Origin: Agromyces larvae
Lineage (GTDB): Bacteria > Actinomycetota > Actinomycetes > Actinomycetales > Microbacteriaceae
Direction: 5' to 3'
DNA: 64,000 bases
NCBI RefSeq assembly: GCF_022811705.1
Contig: NZ_CP094528.1
Location: 744,001 to 808,000, forward strand
The notes under the pieces are model-generated. The model saw only the letters and a list, made by a program, of their open reading frames with translations, was not told the origin of the DNA and made no database searches. Made by a program: the position numbers and the translations under genes. Of this stretch, positions 8,401 through 17,529 are shown in pieces; the stretch's first letter is position 1, and the number at the start of each line of letters is the position of its first letter.

Positions 8401-9777
8401 GTGGTTGAGCAACAGGGTGAACAGTTCCGTACGGGTCGCACCGGTGGGCACGGGGGCGTGGGCGTGTCGGGCCGGTACGCGGCCGACGCGCACGGTCAGG
8501 GAGCGGCCGATCTTCCCGAGAGTCTGAGCGTGCGCGTGGACCTGCCGCCGGCGCCGGTGCGCGAGGCGCCGCCCGACGAGGTCGCGGTCTCCATCGACGA
8601 GGTCGCGGTGAATCCCGGCGAGATCGCACCGACCACCCGGTCGATCGAGGTGGTGGCCAGCGGCGGCGGCTACCTGGGTGCGCATCGCCGCGACGCATCG
8701 CCGTACGGGGCGCTGCTGGCCGCCGACGCCGACGCGCGCCGGGGCGACACCAGGGTCGAGCCGCGCGCCGACACCGGCGCCCACGACGCCGTCGTCGCGG
8801 TCGCGGCCGACCCGGCGGCGCCAGCGGAGGCGCCCGAACCGAGCGAGTCGCTCACCGCCGATCGGCTGATCGACGTGAACCGGGCCACCCGGCCGGTGCC
8901 GCATGGCGGCCTGAACCGGTTCCTGTACGAGGCGACCTTCCACATCGTCAACCTCGGCGACTCGGCGAAGGTGCGCGCCCACAAGGCGATGAACGAGCGC
9001 ATCGGCCGCCGATTCGAAGGCGGTGCACGATTCGTGCCGGTGCTCACCCGCAAGGGCGGCGTCGGGAAGACGACGGTGACGACGCTGCTCGGCATGGCCC
9101 TCGCCGACGCCCGCGACGACCGGGTGATCGCGATCGACGCCAACCCCGACCGCGGCACCCTCGCCGAGCGCGTCGACCGGCAGACCCGCGAGACGGTGCG
9201 CGACGTGGTCGCCAAGGCCTCGTCGATCGGCGGGTACACCGACTTCTCGACCTTCGTCTCGCGCGATGAGACGCGGCTCGACATCCTCGCCTCGGACACC
9301 GATCCGCACCTGTCCGAGGCGTTCGACGACGACGACTACAACATCGTCGCGGCGCTCGCGGCGCGGTATTACTCGATCGTGCTCACCGACTGCGGCACGG
9401 GCATCGTGCACTCGGTCATGCGCTCGACGCTCGAGCGTGCCGACTCGATCGTGATCGTCTCGGGCGGCAGCGTCGACGAGGCGCGGCTCGCGTCGGAGAC
9501 CCTCACCTGGCTCGAGGCGAACGGCTACGGCGAACTCGTGCGCAACGCGGTCGTCGCGATCAACCTCGCCACGCAGGGCACGCACCTCGTCAAGGTCGAC
9601 GAGATCGAAGCCCACTTCGCGTCACGCGTGCGCGAGATCGTGCGAATCCCCTACGACCCCCAACTCGCCGCCGGATCGGTGGTGCACTGGCAGGGACTCC
9701 GCCAGGTCACCCGCGACGCCGCGCGCGAGCTCGCCGCCCTCGTGGTCGAGGGCCTGCCCGTCGAGCGCGGGCACTGA
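8401..9777 (+). CDS. MinD/ParA-like ATPase with long N-terminal extension
   Basis: A 458-residue protein whose C-terminal half is a deviant-Walker-A ATPase ([19 protein letters not shown] near residue 220, [17 protein letters not shown], then [14 protein letters not shown]). The first 170 residues are low-complexity and rich in Asp, Ala and Pro. The segment just before the P-loop ([19 protein letters not shown]) is characteristic of actinobacterial MinD-like proteins often annotated as type VII secretion-associated (EspI-like). No ESX genes are visible here, so that role is not supported locally. The start is GTG 8401 behind a purine-rich ribosome binding site. Confidence 0.78.
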   Translation: MVEQQGEQFRTGRTGGHGGVGVSGRYAADAHGQGAADLPESLSVRVDLPPAPVREAPPDEVAVSIDEVAVNPGEIAPTTRSIEVVASGGGYLGAHRRDASPYGALLAADADARRGDTRVEPRADTGAHDAVVAVAADPAAPAEAPEPSESLTADRLIDVNRATRPVPHGGLNRFLYEATFHIVNLGDSAKVRAHKAMNERIGRRFEGGARFVPVLTRKGGVGKTTVTTLLGMALADARDDRVIAIDANPDRGTLAERVDRQTRETVRDVVAKASSIGGYTDFSTFVSRDETRLDILASDTDPHLSEAFDDDDYNIVAALAARYYSIVLTDCGTGIVHSVMRSTLERADSIVIVSGGSVDEARLASETLTWLEANGYGELVRNAVVAINLATQGTHLVKVDEIEAHFASRVREIVRIPYDPQLAAGSVVHWQGLRQVTRDAARELAALVVEGLPVERGH

Positions 9778-9788
9778 TCGGAGGTGCT

Positions 9789-10280
9789 GTGCCCGAGCGT
9801 CCCATCCGCCTGTTCGGCGATCCCGTCCTGAAAACCGTCTCCGCCCCCGTCGAACAGATCGATGACGGCGTGCGCGCACTGGTCGCCGATCTGATCGACA
9901 GCGTCCGCCTGCCGGGCCGGGCGGGCGTCGCCGCCTCGCAGATCGGGGTCAACCTGCGCGTGTTCAGCTACAACGTCGACGGCGAGGTCGGATACGTCAT
10001 CAACCCCGAGATCGTCGAGGTCTCGGGCGAGGTCGAGAAGCTCGACGAGGGGTGCCTCTCGGTGCCGGGCCTCTGGCACAAGACCCCGCGTCATCCGTTC
10101 GCCAGGGTCCGCGGCATCGACCTCGACGGCAACGAGATCGAGGTGTCGGGCCACGGACTGATGGCGCAGGCGTTGCAGCACGAGACCGATCATCTCGACG
10201 GACTGCTCTACCTCGATCGCCTCGAGCCCGCCGACCGGCGGGTCGCGATGCGCCAGGTGCGCGAGTCCGACTGGTTCTGA
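9789..10280 (+). CDS. def: Peptide deformylase
   Basis: A cytoplasmic metalloenzyme that removes the formyl group from nascent N-termini. Motif 1 is GRAGVAASQ at 43-51; its first glycine of G-x-G-x-A-A-x-Q reads Arg here. Motif 2 is EGCLSVP at 87-93 (metal Cys 89). Motif 3 is HETDHLDG from 131, with both metal histidines and the catalytic Glu. At 163 residues it is a normal-length type I enzyme. The GTG start follows GGAGG. It lies 11 bp after the MinD-like gene and may be cotranscribed with it. A strong hairpin follows the stop. Confidence 0.95.
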   Translation: MPERPIRLFGDPVLKTVSAPVEQIDDGVRALVADLIDSVRLPGRAGVAASQIGVNLRVFSYNVDGEVGYVINPEIVEVSGEVEKLDEGCLSVPGLWHKTPRHPFARVRGIDLDGNEIEVSGHGLMAQALQHETDHLDGLLYLDRLEPADRRVAMRQVRESDWF

Positions 10281-10302
10281 GCCGGTTCCGAGCCGGTCAT
10301 GA

Positions 10303-10335
10303 CGAGGGCCCCGCGGCGTCGCCGCGGGGCCCTCG
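10303..10335. terminator. Bidirectional hairpin between convergent genes
   Basis: A perfect 15-bp stem, CGAGGGCCCCGCGGC against its complement, with a three-base GTC loop, lies between the def stop and the fadD stop. No U-tract follows on either strand. It probably ends or stabilises both transcripts. Confidence 0.75.
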
Positions 10336-10350
10336 AATCCGAGCCGGCGC

Positions 10351-12183
10351 TCAGCCGGCCGTCGAGATGCCCTCGGTGGCGGGAGCGCCCGAGTACATCT
10401 CCTCGATCTGGGCGGAGAAGTCCTCGAGGATCACGTTGCGCTTGATGCTGAGCTTCGGCGTGAGGTGGCCGCTGTCCTCGGTGAGCTCGATCGGGAGGAT
10501 GGTGAACTTGCGGATCGACTCGGCGCGCGAGACCGTCTCGTTCGCGGCGTCGATCGCGCGCTGCACCTCGGCGCGCACGGCGGCGTTGCGGGTGGCCTCG
10601 TCGAGGCTCATGCCGGCGTCCTCGCCGTTGTTGTTCAGCCACACCGGCAGCATCTCGGGGTCGAGCGTGACGAGTGCCGAGATGAACGGCTTGCGGTCGC
10701 CGACCACGACGACCTGACCGACGAGCGGATTGGCGCGGATGGGGTCTTCGAGGGCTGCGGGCGAGACGTTCTTGCCGCCCGCGGTGACGATGATCTCCTT
10801 CTTGCGGCCGGTGATGGTGAGGAACCCGTCGTCGTCGAACGCGCCGAGATCGCCGGTCCGGAACCACTCGCCGTCGAACGCCGCCGCGGTCGCCTCGTCG
10901 TTCTTCCAGTAGCCCTGGAAGACGTTGATGCCCTTGATGAGGATCTCGCCGTCGTCGGCGATGCGCACGCCGACCCCGGGCAGCGCTGGGCCGACCGTGC
11001 CGATCTTCGACTTCTTCACCAGGTTCACCGTCGCGGGGGCGGTGGTCTCGGTGAGGCCGTAGCCCTCGAGGATGGTGATGCCGAGCGCGTGGTAGAAGTG
11101 GCCGAGGCGTGCGCCGAGCGGCGCCGAGCCCGATACCGCGTACTTCACCCGGCCGCCCATGGCCGCGCGCAGCTTGCCGAACACGAGCACGTCGAACAGC
11201 TTGAACTTGAGCTTGAGCCCGAGCGGCACCGAGCCGGCCTCGAGCGCGGTCGAGTAGGCGACCGCGGTGTCGGCGGCGGTGCGGAAGATCTTGCCCTTGC
11301 CGCCGGCCTCGGCCTTCTGCTCGGACACGTTGTAGACCTTCTCGAACACCCGCGGCACGGCGAGCAGGAAGGTGGGTTTGAAGCTCGCGAGCGCGGGCAG
11401 CAGCTGCCGCGTGTCGGGCTGGTGGCCCACGCGAACGCCGCCGTGCACGCAGAGCACCGAGATGAACCTCGCGAACACGTGCGCGGTCGTGATGAACAGC
11501 AGCGTCGAGGCGCCGTTCGGGTCGAGCACGACCTCCTCGAGCGCCACCGCGGCGTTGCGGCTCAGCTCGACGAAGTTCGAATGGGTGAGCACCGACCCCT
11601 TGGGCTTGCCGGTGGTGCCCGAGGTGTAGATGAGGGTCGCGATGTCGGCGCCCTTCGCGAGCCGGCGACGGCGCTCGATCTCGTCGTCGGGCACCTCGGC
11701 GCCGCCCGCGGCGAGCTTGTCGAGGTCGCCGAGGTCGATCTGCCAGACGTTGCGGATGCCGGGCAGGTCGGGGTGCACCTCGTCGAAGCGGGCGAAGTGG
11801 TCGGCCGTCTCGGTGATCATCGCGATCGCGCCCGAGTCGCCGAGGTTCCACCGCACCTGCGCGGGGGAGCTCGTCTCGTAGACCGGGACCAGGATGGCGC
11901 CGGCGAACCAGGTGGCGAAGTCGATGAGGGTCCACTCGTAACGGGTCTTGCTCATCAGCCCGATCTTGTCGCCCGGCTGGATTCCGGCGGCGACGAGCCC
12001 CTTCGCGAGCGCGATGACCTGGGTGTGGAACTCGCGGGTCGTCACGGGCGACCAGCCGCCGTCGGCGGTGGGCAGCGAGAAGAGCACCGAGTCGGGGGTC
12101 GCGGCGAGACGTTCGACCAGCAGGTCGGTCGTGTTCGCGTCGGGATCCGCGGGGACGAGCACAGGGGTTTCGAATTCGATCAC
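10351..12183 (-). CDS. Long-chain fatty-acid-CoA ligase (AMP-binding)
   Basis: A 610-residue adenylate-forming enzyme that activates fatty acids as acyl-AMP and then acyl-CoA. Core motif A3, TLIYTSGTTGKPKGSVLTHS, is near residue 190; A5 is LEGYGLTETT and the late hinge region reads TGDLGAFDDDGFLTITGRKKE. The size and order fit the FadD15/long-chain AMP-synthetase group, with the long insert between A3 and A5. The start is GTG 12183, with AAGGAG seven bases upstream. An in-frame ATG at 12250 would add 22 residues without a clear ribosome site, though a TAGAGT box lies close before it. It diverges from the glucokinase gene. Confidence 0.92.
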   Translation of the reverse strand: MIEFETPVLVPADPDANTTDLLVERLAATPDSVLFSLPTADGGWSPVTTREFHTQVIALAKGLVAAGIQPGDKIGLMSKTRYEWTLIDFATWFAGAILVPVYETSSPAQVRWNLGDSGAIAMITETADHFARFDEVHPDLPGIRNVWQIDLGDLDKLAAGGAEVPDDEIERRRRLAKGADIATLIYTSGTTGKPKGSVLTHSNFVELSRNAAVALEEVVLDPNGASTLLFITTAHVFARFISVLCVHGGVRVGHQPDTRQLLPALASFKPTFLLAVPRVFEKVYNVSEQKAEAGGKGKIFRTAADTAVAYSTALEAGSVPLGLKLKFKLFDVLVFGKLRAAMGGRVKYAVSGSAPLGARLGHFYHALGITILEGYGLTETTAPATVNLVKKSKIGTVGPALPGVGVRIADDGEILIKGINVFQGYWKNDEATAAAFDGEWFRTGDLGAFDDDGFLTITGRKKEIIVTAGGKNVSPAALEDPIRANPLVGQVVVVGDRKPFISALVTLDPEMLPVWLNNNGEDAGMSLDEATRNAAVRAEVQRAIDAANETVSRAESIRKFTILPIELTEDSGHLTPKLSIKRNVILEDFSAQIEEMYSGAPATEGISTAG

Positions 12184-12330
12184 GGTAGCTCCTTCGGCAC
12201 CGGAGGGATGGTACGGGGGGGTTCGGGTCGCCGCACGGTTCTTCGGCATGGGTTGACTACACTCTAGTCGGTGCGCCCGACGGCTCCGTCGGGGCATCCC
12301 ACTCACCCTTGACCCCGGAGGACGACACGC
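12184..12330. promoter_or_regulatory. fadD/glk divergent promoter region
   Basis: Likely -10 boxes are TACACT at 12258-12263 (plus) and TAGAGT at 12268-12263 (minus). They face outward within a stretch starting TTGACT. Downstream on the plus side CCCGACGG/CCGTCGGG (12276-12293) can form a small hairpin in the glucokinase leader, followed by GGAGG at 12317-12321. Confidence 0.45.
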
Positions 12331-13296
12331 GTGTCCCTTGCGATCGGCATCGACATCGGCGGCACCAAGATCGCGGGGGCGGTGGTCGACGAGCTCGGTG
12401 AGATCGTCCGCGCCGATCGCGTCCCGACCCCGGCCGACCCGGCCGCCCTCGAGGACGCGGTGGTCGAGATGATCACCCGGCTCCAGTCGCAGCACGAGGT
12501 CGCGGCCGTCGGCGTCGCGGCCGCCGGCTTCGTCGACGCGGCGCAGTCCACGATCTTCTACGCCCCCAACATCGACTGGCGCAACGAGCCGCTGCGCGCG
12601 AAGCTCGAGGCTCGCGTCGGCACCACGGTGGTCGTCGACAACGACGCGAACGCGGCCGGCTGGGCGGAGTTCCGGTTCGGCGCCGGCCGGCTGGTGAGCG
12701 ACATGGTGATGCTCACGATCGGCACCGGTGTGGGCGGCGCGATCGTCGCGAACGACCATCTGTTCCGAGGGGGCTTCGGCGCGGGCGCCGAGCTCGGTCA
12801 CCTGCGGCTGGTGCCCGGCGGTCACGCGTGCGGGTGCGGCCAGCTCGGATGCCTCGAACAGTACGGTTCCGGGCGCGCCCTGCTGCGCATGGCCGGTGAG
12901 ATCGCCGACGCCGGCGGCATCGGACAGCGCCTCGCACGGGTCCGCGACGAGCACGGCGGGCTCGACGGCCGGCTCGTCGGCGAGCTCATCGGCGAGGAGG
13001 ACCCGGGGGCGATCGCGGCCCTGCGTCAGCTCGGCCACTGGATCGGCGAGGCGTGCGCGAGCCTGGCGGCCGTGCTCGACCCGCAGCGGTTCGTCTTCGG
13101 CGGGGGAGTGGCCGACGCCGGCGACCTGCTGCTGGACCCGATCCGCGAGGCGTTCGTGCAGCATCTGCCCGCCCGCGGCTACCACCCCGAGCCCGACTTC
13201 GTGATCGCCGAACTCGTCAACGACGCCGGCGTGGTGGGCGCCGCCGACCTCGCGCGCGTGCACGTCACCGGTCGCGCGCCCCGGGCCGGCGAGTAG
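12331..13296 (+). CDS. glk: ROK-family glucokinase
   Basis: A 321-residue sugar kinase that phosphorylates glucose with ATP. The N-terminal phosphate loop is GIDIGGTKIAG (residues 6-16). DNDANAAGWAEF carries the catalytic Asp, and the ROK zinc signature reads C-G-C-G-Q-L-G-C-L-E-Q-Y-G-S-G near residue 170. This combination matches actinobacterial glucokinase GlkA and not NagC-type repressors, since no HTH is present. Substrate specificity is inferred. GTG 12331 is nine bases after GGAGG. The TAG stop forms the start of the TAGGCT box before plsC. Confidence 0.9.
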   Translation: MSLAIGIDIGGTKIAGAVVDELGEIVRADRVPTPADPAALEDAVVEMITRLQSQHEVAAVGVAAAGFVDAAQSTIFYAPNIDWRNEPLRAKLEARVGTTVVVDNDANAAGWAEFRFGAGRLVSDMVMLTIGTGVGGAIVANDHLFRGGFGAGAELGHLRLVPGGHACGCGQLGCLEQYGSGRALLRMAGEIADAGGIGQRLARVRDEHGGLDGRLVGELIGEEDPGAIAALRQLGHWIGEACASLAAVLDPQRFVFGGGVADAGDLLLDPIREAFVQHLPARGYHPEPDFVIAELVNDAGVVGAADLARVHVTGRAPRAGE

Positions 13297-13299
13297 GCT
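13294..13299 (+). promoter_or_regulatory. -10 box overlapping the glk stop
   Basis: TAGGCT begins on the glucokinase TAG stop, with AAGGAG and GTG 13327 downstream. Confidence 0.45.
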
Positions 13300-13326
13300 G
13301 AGGCGGGTCCGCGGAAGGAGTCCGGG

Positions 13327-14016
13327 GTGTTCTACTGGATCATGAAGCACATCGTGGTCGGCCCGATCGTGCTGGCGATCTTCCGACCGTGGGTGACCGG
13401 CCTCCGCAACATCCCCGCGACCGGTCCCGTGATCCTCGCGTCGAATCACCTCTCGTTCATCGATTCGATCTTCCTTCCGCTGGTCGTGGACCGCACCGTG
13501 GTGTTCCTCGCGAAGAGCGAGTACTTCACCGGCAAGGGCCTGAAAGGCTGGGCCACGAGGATGTTCTTCCAGGCCGCCGGGCAGCTGCCGATCGACCGCT
13601 CGGGCGGCAAGGCGTCGGAAGCGTCGCTCAACACCGGCCTCCGCGTCCTCGGCGAGGGGCAGGTGCTCGGCATCTACCCCGAGGGCACCAGGAGCCCCGA
13701 CGGCAAGCTGTACCGCGGGCGGACGGGCGTGGCGCGCATGGTGCTCGAGTCCGGCGCGCCGGTGATCCCGGTCGCCATGATCGGCACCGAGGCGGTCATG
13801 CCGATCGGCTCCCGGCTGCCGCGCATCCGCCGCATCGGCATCATCATCGGGGAGCCGCTCGACTTCTCGCGGTTCGCCGGCATGGAGGGCGATCGGTTCG
13901 TGTTGCGGAGTGTGACGGACGAACTCGTGCACCACTTGCGCCGACTCAGCGACCAGCAGTACGTGGACGTCTACGCGAGCTCCGTGAAGGAGCAACGCGC
14001 CTCGCAGTCGCGATAG
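13327..14016 (+). CDS. plsC: 1-acyl-sn-glycerol-3-phosphate acyltransferase
   Basis: A membrane-associated acyltransferase that makes phosphatidic acid from lysophosphatidate. The catalytic block NHLSFID (H-x4-D) is near residue 40, the substrate-binding FPEGTRSP-type block appears as YPEGTRSPDG near 118, and the later block reads GAPVIPVAMIGTE. The N-terminal 25 residues are hydrophobic. At 229 residues it is a standard PlsC. The start is GTG, with GGAAGGAG upstream. Its product feeds CDP-diacylglycerol, the donor for the phosphatidyltransferase at 1.4 kb. Confidence 0.92.
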   Translation: MFYWIMKHIVVGPIVLAIFRPWVTGLRNIPATGPVILASNHLSFIDSIFLPLVVDRTVVFLAKSEYFTGKGLKGWATRMFFQAAGQLPIDRSGGKASEASLNTGLRVLGEGQVLGIYPEGTRSPDGKLYRGRTGVARMVLESGAPVIPVAMIGTEAVMPIGSRLPRIRRIGIIIGEPLDFSRFAGMEGDRFVLRSVTDELVHHLRRLSDQQYVDVYASSVKEQRASQSR

Positions 14017-14099
14017 GCTCGAAGATCGGTGCCCCTGCGGGGCATCCGCCATCGAACCCGCCCGCGCCGTCGCGCGCCCGAACCATTCAGGACACACCC
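14014..14099 (+). promoter_or_regulatory. aroG promoter and leader
   Basis: TAGGCT at 14014-14019 starts on the plsC stop codon. The 80-base leader holds a small GCCCC-TGC-GGGGC hairpin (14031-14043) and a weak AGGA before GTG 14100. No leader peptide or tryptophan/phenylalanine codon run is visible. Confidence 0.4.
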
Positions 14100-15470
14100 G
14101 TGGAACAGCTCGTCGAGCCCGTCGTGAACGCAGATCCCTCGGTGATCGCGGGCCTCGACTATTGGCGCACGCTGCCGATCAAGCAGCAGCCCCAGTGGTC
14201 CGACCTCGACGAGGTGCAGGCGGCCTCGGCCGAGCTCGCCACGCTGCCGCCGCTGGTGTTCGCGGGCGAGGTCGACATGCTGCGCGACCGGCTGGCCGCG
14301 GCCTCGCGCGGTGAGGCGTTCCTGCTGCAGGGCGGCGACTGCGCCGAGACCTTCGCGGGCGCCACCGCCGACCAGATCCGCAACCGGGTGAAGACCGTGC
14401 TGCAGATGGCGGTCGTGCTCACCTACGGCGCGTCGATGCCGGTGGTGAAGATGGGCCGCATGGCCGGCCAGTTCGCCAAGCCCCGATCGAGCGACACCGA
14501 GACGCGCGGCGACGTGACGCTGCCTGCCTACCGGGGCGACATCGTGAACGGCTACGACTTCACGACCGAGTCGCGCACGGCCGACCCGCGCCGGCTGGTC
14601 CGCGGCTACCACATGGCCGCGTCGACCCTGAACCTGATCCGCGCCTTCACGCAGGGCGGATTCGCCGATCTCCGCCAGGTGCACCAGTGGAACCGCGGGT
14701 TCGCCGCGAACCCGGCGAACATCCGGTACGAGAAGCTGGCGCGCGAGATCGATCGCGCGGTGAAGTTCATGGAGGCGTGCGGCGCCGACTTCGAGGAGCT
14801 GAAGCGCACCGAGTTCTACACGGGCCACGAGGGCCTGCTGATGGACTACGAGCGCCCGCTGACCCGCATCGACTCGCGCACCGGCACGCCGTACGACACC
14901 TCGGCGCACTTCCTCTGGATCGGGGAGCGCACCCGCGACCTCGACGGCGCGCACGTCGACTTCCTGTCGCGGGTGCGCAACCCGATCGGCGTGAAGCTCG
15001 GCCCGACCACGACGCCCGAGACGATGCTCGAACTCGTCGACAAGCTCGACCCCGAGCGCGAGCCCGGGCGGCTCACGTTCATCACGCGCATGGGCGCCGG
15101 CAAGATCCGCGACGCCCTGCCGCCGCTGCTCGAGGCGATCAAGGCGAGCGATGCGACGCCGCTGTGGGTCACCGACCCGATGCACGGCAACGGCATCACC
15201 ACGCCGACCGGCTACAAGACCCGCCGTTTCGACGACGTGGTCGACGAGGTCCGCGGGTTCTTCGAGGCGCACCGCGACGCGGGCACCCACCCCGGCGGCA
15301 TCCACGTCGAGCTCACCGGCGACGACGTCACCGAGTGCCTGGGCGGCAGCGAGCACATCGACGAGGCCACCCTCGCGACCCGCTACGAGTCGCTGTGCGA
15401 CCCGCGGCTGAACCACATGCAGTCGCTCGAACTCGCGTTCCTCGTGGCCGAGGAGCTCGCCGCGCGCTGA
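14100..15470 (+). CDS. aroG: 3-deoxy-7-phosphoheptulonate synthase, class II
   Basis: The first shikimate-pathway enzyme, condensing phosphoenolpyruvate and erythrose-4-phosphate. The 456-residue sequence shows the class II (plant/mycobacterial AroG) landmarks: FLLQGGDCAETFA near residue 77, KMGRMAGQFAKPRS near 118, LPAYRGDIVNG, RMGAGKIRD and DPMHGNGITT near 355, and a C-terminal GGIHVELTGDDVTECLGG. The metal-binding Cys, His, Glu and Asp residues are in these blocks. The start is GTG with only a weak ribosome site. Its position next to pknL and the Rv2175c homologue matches the mycobacterial aroG (Rv2178c) region. Confidence 0.96.
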   Translation: MEQLVEPVVNADPSVIAGLDYWRTLPIKQQPQWSDLDEVQAASAELATLPPLVFAGEVDMLRDRLAAASRGEAFLLQGGDCAETFAGATADQIRNRVKTVLQMAVVLTYGASMPVVKMGRMAGQFAKPRSSDTETRGDVTLPAYRGDIVNGYDFTTESRTADPRRLVRGYHMAASTLNLIRAFTQGGFADLRQVHQWNRGFAANPANIRYEKLAREIDRAVKFMEACGADFEELKRTEFYTGHEGLLMDYERPLTRIDSRTGTPYDTSAHFLWIGERTRDLDGAHVDFLSRVRNPIGVKLGPTTTPETMLELVDKLDPEREPGRLTFITRMGAGKIRDALPPLLEAIKASDATPLWVTDPMHGNGITTPTGYKTRRFDDVVDEVRGFFEAHRDAGTHPGGIHVELTGDDVTECLGGSEHIDEATLATRYESLCDPRLNHMQSLELAFLVAEELAAR

Positions 15471-15475
15471 TCGCG

Positions 15476-15507
15476 GAGCCGTGGAGCCGTGGAGCCGCGG
15501 AGCCCGG
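15476..15507. repeat. Short 8-bp tandem repeat between aroG and pknL
   Basis: Four direct units of GAGCCGTG, the last two degenerate (GAGCCGCG, GAGCCCGG), lie between the convergent stops of aroG and pknL. No clear terminator hairpin is seen in this 52-bp gap. Confidence 0.6.
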
Positions 15508-15522
15508 CCCTCGGGGATCCGG

Positions 15523-17433
15523 TCAGCCGAAGTTGACCTGGATCTCCGACCCGCGCTTCACGCGCTCGCCCGCGGCGGGCGACTGCACGGTCGCCACCAC
15601 GGCGCCCTCGAGGAACTCGGGCACGTTCGAGCTCACGGCGAACTCGAGCGCTTCGAGCTGGGCGCGCGCCTGCGCGACCGTCTGCCCGGTGATCACGTTC
15701 GGCACCTCGACGAGGTCGGGCCCCTTCGAGACGACGAGGGTCACGGTGTCGCCGGGATGCATCGGATCGGCGTTCGGCGTCTGGGAGACGACGATGCCCG
15801 CTTCGACGTCGTCGCTGAACACGTCCTCGCCGTGGCCGACCGTCAGGCCGGCGTCGACGAGCGCGGCCTCGGCGTCGGCGGCGGGCAGGCCGGTGACGTC
15901 GGGGATCGGGCCGACCGAGACGACGAGGGTGATCGCACCGCGTTCGGCGTAGGTCGGGGGCAGCGGCGCGCCGCCGCCGTCGAGCAGGGCGATGACCGTG
16001 CCCGCGGCCGCGTCGGCCGAGAACTGCTCGACCGCTTCGTCGGCGACGGTGAACTCGCCGAGCGCGGCGCGGGCATCGGCCTCGCTCATGCCGAGGACCT
16101 GCGGAACCGTGAGGATGCGCGGCCCGAGCGAGACGAAGAGCCGGACGGCCGACCCCCGCTGCGCCCGCGCGCCGGCCGCGGGATCGGTGCCCGAGACGAG
16201 CCCTTCGGCGACCACCGGGTCGTTGCGTTCGTCGAGCACCACGGCGAATCCCGCGTCCTCGAGCACGTCGGTCGCCGCGTCGGGCGTGAGCGTCGCGGTC
16301 TCGGGCACCGCTTGGAGTGCGCCGGGCCCGGCGCCGAAGTACCAGCCGGTGCCGGCGGCGAGGCCGGTGAGCAGCAGCACGAACGCGAAGATCCAGTAGC
16401 CGCGCCGGTGCCGGCGTTGCGCGGTCGCCGCGAGCTTCGAGGCATCCGTCTCGCCCGGCTCGTCGGTCGCCGGCGCGACCGCCGCGCTCGAGATCGCCGG
16501 ATCGAGGACGCGGGTGGCCGCGAGCGGAGCGGTCTCGCCCATCGCGCTCGTGACCGGCGCGGTCGCGAGCAGGGCCGCGTCGGCGGTGCCGCGCACCAGC
16601 GGCTCGATCTCGCGCAACCGCAGCAGCAGTTCGCGCGCGTCGGACGGCCGCTCGTTCGGGTCGCGCGCAGTCGCCCAGTGCACGAGCTCGTCGAGCTCGT
16701 GCGGAACGGCCGGGTTCTTCGACGAGGGCTGGGGCACGCTGTCGTTCGCGTGCTGGTAGGCGATCTGCATCGGCGCCTCGCCCACGTAGGGCTGCTCGCC
16801 CGTGAGCATCTCGTACATCATGATGCCGAGCGCGTAGATGTCGCTGCGCGCGTCGGCGACGCCGCGGGTGACGAGTTCGGGCGAGAGGTACGCGATGGTG
16901 CCCAGCAGCGCCTGGCCGGTCGCGGTGTTCGCCGAGACGGCCCGGGCGAGCCCGAAGTCGCCGAGTTTGATGCGGCCGTCGTCGGCGAGCAGCACGTTCT
17001 CGGGCTTCAGGTCGCGGTGCACGATGCCGGCCTGGTGGGCCGCGGCGAGACCGGCGACCACCGCGTCCATGATGTCGACGGTCTGCTCGGGCGTGAGGCG
17101 CTTGTAGTCCTTCAGCAGGTCGCGCAGGGTGATGCCGGGCAGGTACTCCATGACGAGGTACGCCATGTCGGCGTCCTGGCCCTGGTCGAACACGTTCACC
17201 ACGTTCGGGTGGGCCAGACGCGCGGCCGAGCGCGCCTCCTGCACGAACCGGGTCTTGAACGTGTTGTCGTCGGCGAGGTGGCCGTGCATGATCTTGATCG
17301 CGACGCGACGCTCGAGGCGCAGGTCGGTTGCGAGGTAGACGGTCGCCATACCGCCCCGAGCGATGCGCGACCGCACCTGATAACGGCCGTCGATGAGACG
17401 GCCGATCATAGGGTCGGGCGGCGGCGTGGTCAC
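15523..17433 (-). CDS. pknL: Ser/Thr protein kinase with PASTA domains, PknL type
   Basis: A 636-residue membrane kinase. The cytoplasmic catalytic domain has Lys 47 (VAIK), Glu 66, HRDLKPEN (catalytic Asp 141) and DFG at 159-161. One transmembrane helix follows (WIFAFVLLLTGLAAGTGWYF, near 310), then about four extracellular PASTA repeats that in relatives bind peptidoglycan fragments. The neighbours aroG, the Rv2175c-like gene and polyprenyl synthetase match the mycobacterial pknL region; mycobacterial PknL lacks PASTA repeats, whereas the corynebacterial one has them. Start: GTG 17433, chosen because TACACT (17445-17440) is six bases upstream, giving a leaderless mRNA. An upstream in-frame ATG at 17478 lies before this box. 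Confidence 0.92.
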   Translation of the reverse strand: MTTPPPDPMIGRLIDGRYQVRSRIARGGMATVYLATDLRLERRVAIKIMHGHLADDNTFKTRFVQEARSAARLAHPNVVNVFDQGQDADMAYLVMEYLPGITLRDLLKDYKRLTPEQTVDIMDAVVAGLAAAHQAGIVHRDLKPENVLLADDGRIKLGDFGLARAVSANTATGQALLGTIAYLSPELVTRGVADARSDIYALGIMMYEMLTGEQPYVGEAPMQIAYQHANDSVPQPSSKNPAVPHELDELVHWATARDPNERPSDARELLLRLREIEPLVRGTADAALLATAPVTSAMGETAPLAATRVLDPAISSAAVAPATDEPGETDASKLAATAQRRHRRGYWIFAFVLLLTGLAAGTGWYFGAGPGALQAVPETATLTPDAATDVLEDAGFAVVLDERNDPVVAEGLVSGTDPAAGARAQRGSAVRLFVSLGPRILTVPQVLGMSEADARAALGEFTVADEAVEQFSADAAAGTVIALLDGGGAPLPPTYAERGAITLVVSVGPIPDVTGLPAADAEAALVDAGLTVGHGEDVFSDDVEAGIVVSQTPNADPMHPGDTVTLVVSKGPDLVEVPNVITGQTVAQARAQLEALEFAVSSNVPEFLEGAVVATVQSPAAGERVKRGSEIQVNFG

Positions 17434-17529
17434 CGTTCGAGTGTAGGGATCGGGGCATTCCGTGCGCCGGATACACACCGGGGCGATGCGGATCGCAATC
17501 CCATCGTGATGCGGCGGTGCGACGCGGCG

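Noticed and set aside
4883..8698. 1271-codon minus-strand open frame opposite pyruvate carboxylase
   Set aside because: Very Arg/Asp/His-rich composition typical of antisense shadow in high-GC DNA; the plus strand encodes an unmistakable full-length enzyme.
14020..14099. Attenuator leader peptide for aroG
   Set aside because: The leader has only a small 5-bp hairpin and no short reading frame with aromatic codon runs.
17434..17478. Upstream ATG start for the PASTA kinase
   Set aside because: It would place the start before the TACACT box; GTG 17433 sits six bases after that box and gives the expected N-terminus.
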